This document shows positions 44,473 through 54,742 of a DNA stretch of 64,000 bases, piece by piece. The translations under genes were made by a program, and so were the position numbers. This DNA comes from CAVSWT01 sp963782985 (GTDB taxonomy: Bacteria > Bacteroidota > Ignavibacteria > Ignavibacteriales > Ignavibacteriaceae), in NCBI GenBank assembly GCA_963782985.1, contig CAWALU010000006.1:620001-684000 (forward strand). Direction: 5' to 3'. Positions within the stretch are counted from its first letter, which is position 1. Every line of letters begins with the position of its first letter. The notes under the pieces are model-generated. The model ran no database searches and was not told the origin of the DNA. It saw nothing but the letters and a program-made list of their open reading frames with translations.

Positions 44473-45282
44473 ATGTACTACGATCCAATTAAAAATATTT
44501 TTGCTTCTGTTATAAAAAAAATTCCGTTTCTTAGGATTATTTTTTATAAAATTTTAAATCTTATGTTTCTTCGTTCATGGTATGTCAGAAGGGAATTAAA
44601 AAACTTAAGAAAAATTTTTGGCGACAAGCATATTAATATTTATGACGCCGGAACTGGCTACGCGCAATATTCCTATTTCATGGCAAAAAAATTAAAACCT
44701 AACAGCATTTATTCTGTTGATGTAAAAGAAGATTGGATTAAAGACGCTGAAGATTTTTTTATTCAGCAGGGAATTAACAACGTTAAATTCGGCATTGAAG
44801 ATTTAACTCAAATAAACTATGAAAATAAATTTGATTTAATTGTCTGCGTGGACGTAATGGAACATATTGAAGACGATGTAAAGGTCTTTCAAAATTATTT
44901 TAATGCTTTAAAAGAAGGCGGATTTTTATTAATAAATACGCCTTCAATATACGGCGGCAGCGATGTGCATGATGACGACGAAGAAAGTTTTATCGGCGAA
45001 CATGCGAGGGACGGATATTCATTTGAAGATTTAAAAATAAAATTAGAACCTTTAGGCTTTAAAATATTTAAATCAATTTACACTTATGGTTTCTGGGGCG
45101 ATAAAGCATGGAGGCTGGGTATTAAATATCCAATGATTCTGCTAAGTGTTTCCAAATTATTTTTATTGATTCTTCCATTCTATTATTTAATTACCCTGCC
45201 TTTTACTTTAGTGATGATGTATTTAGATTACTCATCAACAAATAAAATCGGTTCGGGAATAAATTTCATAGCCCTAAAATAA
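44473..45282 (+). CDS. Class I SAM-dependent methyltransferase
   Basis: This 269-residue protein has a Rossmann methyltransferase core: motif I is IYDAGTGYAQYSYFMA, followed by IYSVDVKEDWIKDAEDFF and FDLIVCVDVMEHIEDD. The C-terminal tail has hydrophobic segments near residues 210-245 that suggest membrane attachment. It is in the polysaccharide region between a glycosyltransferase and a YfhO-like protein, so a glycan or lipid carrier is a likely substrate. This is inferred from position. Confidence 0.85.
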   Translation: MYYDPIKNIFASVIKKIPFLRIIFYKILNLMFLRSWYVRRELKNLRKIFGDKHINIYDAGTGYAQYSYFMAKKLKPNSIYSVDVKEDWIKDAEDFFIQQGINNVKFGIEDLTQINYENKFDLIVCVDVMEHIEDDVKVFQNYFNALKEGGFLLINTPSIYGGSDVHDDDEESFIGEHARDGYSFEDLKIKLEPLGFKIFKSIYTYGFWGDKAWRLGIKYPMILLSVSKLFLLILPFYYLITLPFTLVMMYLDYSSTNKIGSGINFIALK

Positions 45283-45303
45283 TTCTTAGCTTAGGTTAAA
45301 TTA

Positions 45304-47865
45304 ATGTCAAAAGTTAAAAAGCGAATTACTTCACAAAAAAATATTAAAAATAGTTTTCTTACAAATTTTAATATAGTAGAAATCATCCCGCCTAAACATC
45401 ACGTTTGGATTGTAATTTCATTAATCATAATTCTATTTCTAATCTTTTTGAATCCTTTATATTTTGGGAATAAGACTTTCCAATCCGGTGATATAGTTGC
45501 CAGCAGTTCAATGCAAAATTACATTGCAGATCATGGTGAAGGATACACCCTTTGGAATCCATTAATTTTCTGCGGAATGCCGGCTTATGCAATTGGCGTA
45601 GGTTACAAATGGTTTAATTTAATTTATGTGGGATTTACAAGCCTTCGCACCGCTTTTGCATCTTTCTTTTCGGTTGGTTATGCAATGTGGAGTTTCTATT
45701 TAATTATTCTCGGCATTTCCTCCTTTTTCTTAATGAAGTATTTAACTAAAAATACACTGGTCAGTTTATTTACAGGCATTGCAACCTCATTCAGCACGGG
45801 GCTAATTGTCTTTTTATTTATTGGACACGTAACAAAACTTACATCGTTAAGTATGTATCCTTTAATTTTTCTTATGCTTTTAAAATTTAAAGATAAGATC
45901 CGGCTGTTGGATTTTTTAATTTTAATTATCGCACTTCAAATATTTGTTCAGGGATTTCATGCGCAAATAATATTCTATACATTTTTTGCAGCGGGAATTT
46001 TTTATATCTACTACTTTTTAAGATCGATTTTTAAAAAAGATACTTTGGTTAGAAATCAAACTTTAAAGTCAGCCGCCGTATTTGCCGGCGCCGTTATTAT
46101 AGCTTTATTAATTCAGATGGATAGCCTTACGCAGATTTATGAATATACGCCATATTCCACTCGCGGAACAGAGAGTATAGTTGATAAAGCCAGCGGCAAA
46201 CAGCAGGAGAGTACTTCTAACTATTATGATTATCATACAAGCTGGTCATTTTCGCCAGGAGAAGTTTTAACATTTATTGTTCCCTCTTATTACGGTTTTG
46301 GCAGCTCAACTTACCAAGGGGAATTAACCAAAAATCAGCCGGTGGAAGTAAATACATATTTTGGTCAAATGCCATTTGTGGATGTTGCAATGTATATGGG
46401 AGTTTTAATTTTCTTCTTAGCCTTATTTGGAATATTTACAAAATGGAAAGACCCATTTGTGCAATTCTTAACAATACTTTCAGGGGTTGCACTGCTCATT
46501 TCATTTGGAAAAACATTTCCGGTATTGTTTGATTTGTTATTTTATTACCTGCCGTTCTTTAATAAATTCCGAGTTCCTTCTATGATACTTGTGCTTGTTC
46601 AATTAAGCGTTCCGGTTTTGGCTGGCTACGGAATAATGGGAATTTTTTCGGCGAAGGATACCAATAACCAAAAATTAATTAAGTTCATTAAATATTCTGC
46701 GATTGCGTTTTCAACTTTATTTGTCCTTTCAATCTTGTTAAGCGGCGTTATTTCAGATTGGTTTAATTTAAGAGTGAACGATTACGCACAAAGCATTTCG
46801 AGTTCACAAAAACAATTATCTCAGCAGTTTCAAGCTTTGGCCGGATACATATCCGAAATATTCGTAAGCGATTTATTTTTTGCATTAGGCTTTTTAACCG
46901 CCGCTGCCTGGGCTGCATTTGCCTTTGTTAATAATAGAATTAGTAAAGATGCATTGGTTCTTTTTCTAATTGTTATTGCTTTAATTGATCTTTGGAGAAT
47001 TGACGCCCGGGGCGCTAAATACAGCGATCCGCCAACTAAAGAAAATTTCTTTCAAGAGCCCGATTATGTTAAAGTGATAAAAAATCAGAAGGATAAAAAT
47101 CCATATCGTATTTTAAATCTAAAACAAGATCAGACTCCAGGCTCATTTACCAGCAACTCCAACTTTAACGCTTATTTTTTGCTTGAAGATTTTTATGGCT
47201 ATTCCGGAATAAAGCCGAGAGCATATCAAGATATACTTGATGTGATGGGTCCCGTTAATGAAACGGCGTGGAGAATGTTGAACGTTAAATATATTATAAC
47301 CGGACAACCGGTTCCACCAGCTCAATTCCCTTATATTAAACAAATTTCAACAACGGAAAAAAGTTATGTATATGAAAATAAAAATGCTTTGCCTAGGGCT
47401 TATTTTGTAAATAAGGTAGAACAAAAACCAGCTTTAGATATTTTAAACTTAATGAAAGCAAATTCATTCGATCCTAAAAATATTGCATACTTGGAAGATC
47501 TAAAAATAAATGTTGATGAGATCGATTCAACTGTTTACGCAAACATTACAAAATACACAGATGAAAATATTGAACTAAATGTTAGCGCTTCGGGAAATAA
47601 TTTCCTTTTTGTGGGCAACACATTTGTAAAAGGCTGGAAAGCGTTTGTCAATGGAAATGAAACTAAAATATATAAAACTAATCACGGTTATTTGGGGTTG
47701 ATTGTTCCAAAAGGCAAGCATAAAATTTTAGTTACTTATTCCCCTGATAGTTTTTACATTAGCAAATATGTAGCATTGGTTTTAAGTTCTTTAGTTATAG
47801 TTGGATTAATACTCTCCATATTTTTCGAGTATCGGAAGAAAAACCTATTAACAGTTCAGACTTAA
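45304..47865 (+). CDS. YfhO-family membrane protein
   Basis: This 853-residue protein has about twelve to fourteen membrane helices spread over its first about 550 residues and a large soluble C-terminal domain ending in one more helix (YVALVLSSLVIVGLILSI). The first loop carries DIVASSSMQNYIADHGEGYT and NPLIFCGMPAYA, and the C-terminal domain has the family VNGNETKIYKTNHGYLGLIVPKG segment. YfhO proteins are GT-C-like and transfer sugars to lipoteichoic acid or other glycolipids in Firmicutes; in this phylum their role is not defined. It likely glycosylates a surface polymer exported by the flippase downstream. Confidence 0.88.
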   Translation: MSKVKKRITSQKNIKNSFLTNFNIVEIIPPKHHVWIVISLIIILFLIFLNPLYFGNKTFQSGDIVASSSMQNYIADHGEGYTLWNPLIFCGMPAYAIGVGYKWFNLIYVGFTSLRTAFASFFSVGYAMWSFYLIILGISSFFLMKYLTKNTLVSLFTGIATSFSTGLIVFLFIGHVTKLTSLSMYPLIFLMLLKFKDKIRLLDFLILIIALQIFVQGFHAQIIFYTFFAAGIFYIYYFLRSIFKKDTLVRNQTLKSAAVFAGAVIIALLIQMDSLTQIYEYTPYSTRGTESIVDKASGKQQESTSNYYDYHTSWSFSPGEVLTFIVPSYYGFGSSTYQGELTKNQPVEVNTYFGQMPFVDVAMYMGVLIFFLALFGIFTKWKDPFVQFLTILSGVALLISFGKTFPVLFDLLFYYLPFFNKFRVPSMILVLVQLSVPVLAGYGIMGIFSAKDTNNQKLIKFIKYSAIAFSTLFVLSILLSGVISDWFNLRVNDYAQSISSSQKQLSQQFQALAGYISEIFVSDLFFALGFLTAAAWAAFAFVNNRISKDALVLFLIVIALIDLWRIDARGAKYSDPPTKENFFQEPDYVKVIKNQKDKNPYRILNLKQDQTPGSFTSNSNFNAYFLLEDFYGYSGIKPRAYQDILDVMGPVNETAWRMLNVKYIITGQPVPPAQFPYIKQISTTEKSYVYENKNALPRAYFVNKVEQKPALDILNLMKANSFDPKNIAYLEDLKINVDEIDSTVYANITKYTDENIELNVSASGNNFLFVGNTFVKGWKAFVNGNETKIYKTNHGYLGLIVPKGKHKILVTYSPDSFYISKYVALVLSSLVIVGLILSIFFEYRKKNLLTVQT

Positions 47866-47877
47866 ATATTTAAAGTT

Positions 47878-49221
47878 TTGCAAGAAAAAGATGAAATAGT
47901 TACCAAAATAAATTTTGGGTCCCAGGCATTTAAAAAATACTTTTCAAACACATCTTGGCTCTTTGGTCAAAGAGTATTCAAATTAGTAATAAGCTTTGTT
48001 GTAAATATCTATATGATTAGATATTTAGGTCCTGCTAATTTTGGGTTACTAAGTTACGCAATAAGTTTTGCCGGAATTTTTGCCGCTATTTCAACACTGG
48101 GATTAGATAGTATTATCGTTCGAGAATTAGTTAATAACCCTGCAAAGCGAGATGAGTTGCTTGGATCAACATTTTATTTAAAATTATTTGGTGCAGTTTT
48201 ATCAATAATTTTTATCCTGTTAACTCTATATGTAACGTCAGAAGTAGGTTTTACTGGAATTTTAATTTTAATAATATCTAGCTCAGCATTATTTCAAACT
48301 TTAAATGTAGTTGATTTTTATTTCCAAGCTAATGTGGAAATAAAAAATTCAGCAATAGCGCAATTTGTTGGACTAATAATTTCATCATTATTTAAAGTTC
48401 TATTAATATTTCTTAAAGCTCCATTAATTTATTTTGCTGTGGCATTTACACTAGAATTCTTTTTAATAAGTATTGGGTTTGTTATTGCTTATAAGTTTAA
48501 AAAATTAAATTTATTTAATTGGAAATTTAATAAAAGTATTGCTTTAAATTTAATTAAAGATTCTTGGCCATTAATTCTCTCAGGTTTAGTAATTGCAATA
48601 TATATGAAAATTGATCAGGTAATGATTAAGAATATGCTAAACGATACTGAAGTAGGGTATTATGCCGCCGCCGTTAGAATTTCAGAATCTTGGTATTTTA
48701 TTCCAACAGCAATCTGCATTTCGTTATTTCCATCAATTATAAATGCTAAGAAGATAAATAGTGTTTTATACATGAACCGAATGCAGAAGTTATATGATAT
48801 TTTAACGTGGTTGGCAATTGCAGTTGCGGTTCCAATAACCTTATTTTCAACTTTTTTTGTAGGAATATTATTTGGGCAAGAATATATTTCCTCGGCACCG
48901 GTTTTAACAATCTATATTTGGGCGGGATTACCAGTATCACTTGGAGTTGCAAGCAGCCAATTTTTAGTTAATGAAAATTTAACTAAAATTTCTTTTAGCA
49001 GAACATCCATTGGGATGATAGTGAATGTCTTATTAAATTTTATTTTTATTCCGTTATATGGAATAATTGGTTCTGCTTTAGCTACTTTAATTTCATACTC
49101 GTTAGCTACTTTTTCAATTGGATTTTCAAAGAAAACTTTTGGTCAATTAAAATTGATGATGAATTCAATTCTGTTTATTACACTTTTTAAATATGTCAGA
49201 GGTATATGGCAATCTCGATAA
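47878..49221 (+). CDS. Wzx-type polysaccharide flippase
   Basis: This 447-residue MOP-superfamily protein has about twelve membrane helices. YFSNTSWLFGQRVFKLVISF at the N terminus and VNIYMIRYLGPANFGLLSYA are characteristic. It probably flips lipid-linked glycan units across the inner membrane. The start is TTG 47878, 12 bases after the YfhO-like gene. The last 16 bases overlap the next gene. From here to about 54.7 kb the coding sequence looks noticeably more AT-rich than in the neighbouring housekeeping genes, as is common in acquired O-antigen-type loci. Confidence 0.9.
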   Translation: MQEKDEIVTKINFGSQAFKKYFSNTSWLFGQRVFKLVISFVVNIYMIRYLGPANFGLLSYAISFAGIFAAISTLGLDSIIVRELVNNPAKRDELLGSTFYLKLFGAVLSIIFILLTLYVTSEVGFTGILILIISSSALFQTLNVVDFYFQANVEIKNSAIAQFVGLIISSLFKVLLIFLKAPLIYFAVAFTLEFFLISIGFVIAYKFKKLNLFNWKFNKSIALNLIKDSWPLILSGLVIAIYMKIDQVMIKNMLNDTEVGYYAAAVRISESWYFIPTAICISLFPSIINAKKINSVLYMNRMQKLYDILTWLAIAVAVPITLFSTFFVGILFGQEYISSAPVLTIYIWAGLPVSLGVASSQFLVNENLTKISFSRTSIGMIVNVLLNFIFIPLYGIIGSALATLISYSLATFSIGFSKKTFGQLKLMMNSILFITLFKYVRGIWQSR

Positions 49222-49868
49222 TAGAACAATTAAAAATTATTTCAATATTAATTAAAGAGCCTGCAGTATTAAAAGCACTTTTATCTCAAAAACATTCGGG
49301 ATATTTGTTAGACCAGGGCTGGTTTAATTCTTATAAAAAGAGAGAACCATTTGATAAATTCGGAAATCCTATTCCATGGATGTCATATCCAAGTATAGAT
49401 TTCCTTGAGGAAAGATTAAAACCTAATTTAAACTTATTTGAATATGGTAGCGGCAATTCAACTTTTTATTACGCAACAAAAGTCCTAAAAGTCACCTCTG
49501 TTGAACACGATAACATTTGGTTTAGTAAAATAAAAAAAAAATTACCTGCAAATGTTGAATTAATTTTTTCAAAATTTGAACCTGACAAAGAGTATTGTAA
49601 AATGAGTAAAAATATTAATGAGAAATTTGATATAATTATTGTTGATGGGGTTGATAGAAATAATTGTTTAAAATACTCAGTAGAAGCCTTATCACCTAGT
49701 GGAGTACTAATTTTAGATGATTCGGAACGCAAAGAATACTTCGAAGGGACTGAATATATAATTAAAAATAAATTTAAAAAAATTGATTTTTGGGGAATTG
49801 CACCGGGCATTTTATTTAAAAAGTGCACTACAATCTTTTATAAAAATAACAACTGTTTGGGAATCTAA
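49206..49868 (+). CDS. SAM-dependent methyltransferase-like protein
   Basis: This 220-residue protein has the fold signatures LFEYGSGNSTFYYATKVL (motif I), VTSVEHDNIWFSKIKKKL, FDIIIVDGVDRNNCLKYS and GVLILDDSER. The substrate is unknown. It overlaps the flippase gene by 16 bases, so translation is probably coupled, and belongs to the surface-glycan cluster. Confidence 0.8.
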   Translation: MAISIIEQLKIISILIKEPAVLKALLSQKHSGYLLDQGWFNSYKKREPFDKFGNPIPWMSYPSIDFLEERLKPNLNLFEYGSGNSTFYYATKVLKVTSVEHDNIWFSKIKKKLPANVELIFSKFEPDKEYCKMSKNINEKFDIIIVDGVDRNNCLKYSVEALSPSGVLILDDSERKEYFEGTEYIIKNKFKKIDFWGIAPGILFKKCTTIFYKNNNCLGI

Positions 49869-49882
49869 ATATTTATTTATTT

Positions 49883-50515
49883 ATGTATAAAAAATTCAAA
49901 CAATTTATCTATCGCAGATTAATGCCATTTATTAGGATTCAAAAATATTTTCAATGGTTAAGTTATTTAAAATCCAATGGGAATGTTTTTTTAGTATTAG
50001 GTGCAGGTCCGACAAAGTATGAAGGATGGTTTTCCACTGATATTGTTACTCTTGATGTCACCAGAGAAAAAGATTTTAAAAAATATTTTAAGAATAAAAA
50101 AATAAATAAAATTTTGGCTGAACATGTTATTGAACATTTATCCTCAGAACAAATAATTAAAATGAACAAAAATATTTATAAGTATTCTGAATCAGATTTA
50201 AATATTAGAATTGCAGTACCTGATGGTTTTCATCCAGATGTTGAATATATAAATAAAGTAAAACCAGGAGGCAGCGGTGAAGGAGCAGACGACCATAAAC
50301 ATTTATTTAATTTTAAAACCTTAACCGAGATTTTTAATGAAACAGGTTATAAGGCAAAAATAGTTGAATATTGGGATGAAAATGGGAAATTCCATTCGTC
50401 ATATAATGCTAATAATGGTTATATAAAAAGATGCTTTTCTAATGATTTAAGAAATAATGATGGTATTCCGCATTATACTTCATTGATAATTGATTTTACA
50501 AAAAAGAGTTATTAA
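49883..50515 (+). CDS. Predicted SAM-dependent methyltransferase
   Basis: This 210-residue protein has FLVLGAGPTKYEGWFSTDI (motif I), ILAEHVIEHLSSEQIIKMN and IRIAVPDGFHPDVEYIN. The segment GGSGEGADDHKHLFNFKTL is typical of small methyltransferases in O-antigen clusters. It follows the previous methyltransferase by 14 bases. Substrate unknown; a sugar hydroxyl is likely from context. Confidence 0.82.
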   Translation: MYKKFKQFIYRRLMPFIRIQKYFQWLSYLKSNGNVFLVLGAGPTKYEGWFSTDIVTLDVTREKDFKKYFKNKKINKILAEHVIEHLSSEQIIKMNKNIYKYSESDLNIRIAVPDGFHPDVEYINKVKPGGSGEGADDHKHLFNFKTLTEIFNETGYKAKIVEYWDENGKFHSSYNANNGYIKRCFSNDLRNNDGIPHYTSLIIDFTKKSY

Positions 50516-50600
50516 AACGATGTCTAGGAAATCATAATTGCTAAATTTTGGATTTTAGTTTTTCTTTTTTTAATTAATATTTTGTAACAGTGAAAATTGA

Positions 50601-51492
50601 ATGTCATTTGCTCCAATAATATTATTTGTATATAACAGACCATGGCATACTAAGCAAACCGTTAAATCGCTTAAAAATAATTTGTTAGCCACAGAAAGCG
50701 ATTTATTTATTTTTTCGGATGGTCCCAAAAATGAAAATGAAACAACTCAAGTTTTGGAGGTACGAAAATTTATCAAAAAAATTACTGGATTTAAGGAAAT
50801 TAAATATTATTGAAAAAGAAAAAAATATTGGTTTGGCTAATTCAGTTATAGGAGGAGTTACATCTGTATTAAATAAATTTGGTAAAGCAGTAATTGTGGA
50901 AGACGATCTAATAAGCTCGCCATATTTTTTAAATTTTATGAATGAAGCTTTAGATTTTTATAATGATGATAAAAAAATATTTTCAATCTCTGGTTATAGT
51001 TACCCAATTGATATTCCTGTTAAGTATAATAAAGATATTTACGTTTTACCAAGAGCTTCATCCTGGGGTTGGGGAACATGGTTAGATAGATGGGAGAAAG
51101 TTGATTGGAAAATAAATGATTATTCTGAGTTTGATTCAAATATTGATATGCAAAAAAAATTTAATGAAGGTGGAGAAGATTTGACTCCTATGTTGAAACA
51201 ACAAATATTTGGCATGATTGATTCATGGGCAGTTCGTTGGTCATATGCACATTTTAAAAATAATTCATTTTGTTTATACCCTGTTAAATCATTTTTGAAA
51301 AATATAGGTGCTGATAAATCAGGAACCCATACTTCGAGAACAAATAAATTTGATGTCAAGCTCGAGGTATTACGTTCTGAAATTAATTTCATAAAAAATA
51401 TTTCCGTAGATGAAGAAATTAAGAATAATTTAATGACCTTTTTTAGAATTAGTTTTTACAGAAAAATAATTAATAAAATTAAACTGAAATAA
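50601..51492 (+). pseudogene. GT2-like glycosyltransferase split by one frameshift
   Basis: The first frame (50601-50813) gives the GT2 start PIILFVYNRPWHTKQTVKSL and LFIFSDGPKNE. An extra T near 50805 ends it, and the next frame continues IIEKEKNIGLANSVIGGV, AVIVEDDLISSPYFLNFMN, RASSWGWGTWLDRWEKVDW and the remaining C terminus to 51492. The combined protein would be about 296 residues with no missing core residues. The frameshift site (AAATATTATT) is not a homopolymer. Without the shift this is an ordinary sugar transferase of the surface-glycan cluster. Confidence 0.82.
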
Positions 51493-51512
51493 TAAATATA
51501 AAATTTAAAGTT

Positions 51513-52360
51513 ATGAGTTTATTTGAATCAAAGTTTAAAAATTTATATTTATTTCTTCATAACAAATTTTACCGTGAATTTGTAAACCTATTATTTAAGT
51601 ATGGAAACTCACCTAGAAATAAACCTAAGACTATTAAATTTCTTACATATCGAATTCAAGTACAGGATTGCCTATCATTTATTTTTCAATTTAAAGAAAT
51701 GTTTGTCAAACAGTATTATATGTTTGAAACAAAAAATGAATCGCCGTTAATATATGACTGTGGCGCAAATATTGGAATAAGCTGCATATCCTTTAAAAAA
51801 TATTTCCCTAATTCTAAAATAAAAGCGTTCGAAGCCGACCCGGCAATTGCTAAAATGCTGGGAAATAATTTGAATGAAAATTCAATAACTGGTGTTGAAG
51901 TTTATTCAAAAGCAGTTTGGATCAATAATAACGGAATTGAATTCGGTGCAGAAGGCGCGGACTCAGGTTCTATATACAGCAGCAGAAATAAAATGAAAGT
52001 TGAATCAATAAGATTAAAAGATTTTATTGATGAGGAAGAAACTATTGAATTTTTAAAGATTGATATTGAAGGTGCTGAAGCAGAAGTAATACAAGATTGT
52101 GGTAAAAGTTTAAAAGAGTAAAAAATATATTTATTGAATATCATTCTTATTTAAACCATGAACAGCATTTAGATAAAATGCTTAAGATTCTTACAGAAAA
52201 TAATTTTAGGTATTTTATAAAATCTGATGAGCAGCGGGTGAGTCCTTTAATCAATAAAAAGAGTACTGTTAATCCTTCAATGGATTTGCAATTAAATATA
52301 TTCGCTTATAGAAATAGTAGTAGTTTTAAATTTGAAGTCAATCATAAAAAAAATATTTGA
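51513..52360 (+). pseudogene. FkbM-family methyltransferase with frameshift
   Basis: The first frame (to 52121) contains LIYDCGANIGISCISFKKYF, IKAFEADPAIAKMLGNNL and FLKIDIEGAEAEVIQDC, the FkbM signatures. It is thrown out of frame at the A4 run 52112-52115; with five As it continues as RVKNIFIEYHSYLNHEQHL and on to the stop at 52360. The intact product would be about 282 residues. FkbM enzymes O-methylate sugars or polyketides. Its end overlaps the next gene by 29 bases. Confidence 0.82.
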
Positions 52361-53286
52361 AAGAGAAGAATTAAAATTAAATCCGCCTGTGTTAGTTGAT
52401 ATCGGCGCTTCCGAATCAATACATAAAAAGTGGAGAATGTTTTCCAAATATGCTATCTGCATCGCATTTGACGCAGATGATAGAGATTTTAATTTAAGAG
52501 AAGAAGAGAATAATAATTTTAAAAAGCTCTATACATTTAATTGTATTGTATCTGATTTCGATAGCGATTCTTCGGATTTTTTTCTTACAAAATCACCCTA
52601 CTGCTCAAGTCTTTTAAAGCCTAATTCAGATAAGTTAAATGAATTGGTATTCGCTCCCTTATTTGAAATAGAAAAAATAAAAAAAATAAAAACCGTTTCT
52701 TTAAATTTGATTTTAAAGCAATTGAACATTAAAAATGTTGACTGGTTTAAGTCAGATTCTCAAGGAATTGATCTAAGATTATTTAAAAATATAGATGAAG
52801 AAATTAGAAAGAAAATTATTGTTGCTGAGTTTGAACCGGGTTTTATTAACGCCTATGAAAATGAAGATAGGTTATATTCTATTTTAGAATACATGGACTC
52901 ACTGGATTTTTGGATTTCTGATTTTGTTGTGAAAGGGACATCAAGGATTTCTCATTTGGATTTTAATAAATTTTCTAAGAATAAAGTTTATTTAAACTTT
53001 TAAAAGAATCACAAAAAATTTTTCTTGCTGGGCTGAGATTACATTTATAAATAATATGAGATTAAATTCTAATTTTACCATTAGAGAATTTTTACTCGCT
53101 TGGTTATTCGCTGAAATTGAACACCAGCACACTTTTGCATTAACGATCGCAAAAACAGGATTTAAAAAGTTTAATGATTCTTTATTCTTGAAACTTGAAA
53201 AATATTCCTCTTCATTAATAAGAAGAGAAATTTATAAACTAAAATTTTTCCCATCAGTCATTACCAAGCTAAAGAAAGCGTTTTAG
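52332..53286 (+). pseudogene. FkbM-type methyltransferase with two frameshifts
   Basis: The start is TTG 52332. The first frame (to 53003) has VLVDIGASESIHKKWRMF, ICIAFDADDRDF, VDWFKSDSQGIDLRLF and a late IIVAEFEPGF. It is interrupted in the T4 run 52998-53001; with one more T it continues as LKESQKIF. A second shift near 53021-53028 leads into WAEITFINNMRLNSNFTIRE, LLAWLFAEIEHQHTFALTIA and a final ITKLKKAF ending at 53286. The short open frame at 53056-53286 is therefore the displaced C terminus, not a separate gene. Confidence 0.75.
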
Positions 53287-53291
53287 AATTC

Positions 53292-54557
53292 ATGAAAGTA
53301 GTACATGTAAGTCATACTGATATCAAAGGCGGCGCAGCTCGTGCAGGCTATGGATCTTTAAATCGTTAGAAACTGTAGATATTGATGCAAAAATGCTTGT
53401 CCAGAGAAAGTTTGGAACAAATTCAAATGTTTATGGAATATCAGATACTTTCACTTCAAATCTTTTAACAAACAAAAGAATTTATGTTGATTTACTTCCT
53501 ATGTATCTTTTTACGAAAAGACAACTTGGTAGATTTTCTTTTGCACGGGAGGGGATTAATATTTCAAAAATCAATTTAATTCAGGAAGCTGATATTATTC
53601 ATTTCCATTGGATAAATGAAGGTTTTCTATCATTAAAAAGTATTTCACAATTAATTAATCTTAAGAAACCAATCTTTTGGACTTTGCACGATATGTGGGC
53701 GTTTACAGGCGGGTGTCATTACGCTGGCATATGTGAAAAATATAAAAATGTTTGTAATGCCTGTCCATTCTTAATATATCCAAACCGAAAAGATTTTTCA
53801 TTTAAAATCTGGGCAATGAAAAATAAAATTTTCAATAAATTAAAAATGCAAATTGTATCACCAAGTCATTGGTTAAAAGATTGCGCTGAGAAAAGTTCGT
53901 TATTCAATGATTTAAAAATTGATGTAATCCCATACGCCATAAATCTTGATATATTTAAACCTCTAAACAAAACTAACGAAAGGAAAAAATTAAATCTTCC
54001 GCAGGACAAAATATTAATTCTATTTGGGTCAATGAATATAAAGGATGAGAGAAAAGGATTTAAATACTTTTAAAGAGAGTCTTATTAAATTTTTATCAAA
54101 ACATCCGGAATTTAAAACTAAAATTCAAATAGTTGTTTTCGGTAGGACTGATAAAGAAATGCAGCAGGGAATTCCATTCGATATCATTTTTTATGGAAGA
54201 ATTGAATCCGATCAGAAGATGGCTTCTTTATATAATGTAACAGACTTCTTTGTTACATCTTCACTCGAAGACAATTATCCAAATACTATAATGGAATCTT
54301 TATCTTGTGGTGTGCCGGTTCTTGCTTATAAAATTGGCGGAATCCCAGATATGATTACACATTTTACCAATGGATATTTAGCCGATTCAGTTAGTGCTGA
54401 TTCTCTAACAAAAGGAATTGAATGGATGTGCATGAATAAAGAATATTGGGTAAAATTGAGTATGAATGCAAGGGAAGGTATAATTAAAAAAAATTCACCC
54501 GAAGTTATTGGGAATAGTTATTTACAATTATATAAGAAGGTAATGCTGCAAAATTGA
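53292..54557 (+). pseudogene. GT4-family glycosyltransferase with two frameshifts
   Basis: ATG 53292 begins MKVVHVSHTDIKGGAARAGY. A base is missing after 53351, and the next frame continues FKSLETVDIDAKMLVQRKFG, IIHFHWINEGFLSL, WTLHDMWAFTGGCHYAG and SPSHWLKDCA. An extra T in 54068-54071 ends this at 54073. The third stretch carries FYGRIESDQKMASLYNVTDF and the nucleotide-sugar site LEDNYPNTIMESLSCGVPVL. Rejoined, it is a complete about 420-residue GT4 (GT-B fold) enzyme. The CHY-x-C-x6-C-x2-CP cysteine pattern is usual for this subgroup. Confidence 0.82.
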
Positions 54558-54742
54558 ACTTTAATTTTTTTGTTCCAAGCGAATAATCACAGATCTTCAG
54601 AATCAGATAAATTTCTTGAAAAATTATAAAAACTTATTGTAGAATTTATTAAGCATGTTTTTTGATAATAAATAATCATAGCTCAAAATGTTAATAGATA
54701 AAATTTGTATATTAAATACTTATTAACTATAAGGATAATCTA

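Noticed and set aside
53056..53286. Separate 76-residue gene
   Set aside because: It continues in frame with WAEITFINN upstream and completes the FkbM-type protein, so it is the displaced C terminus.
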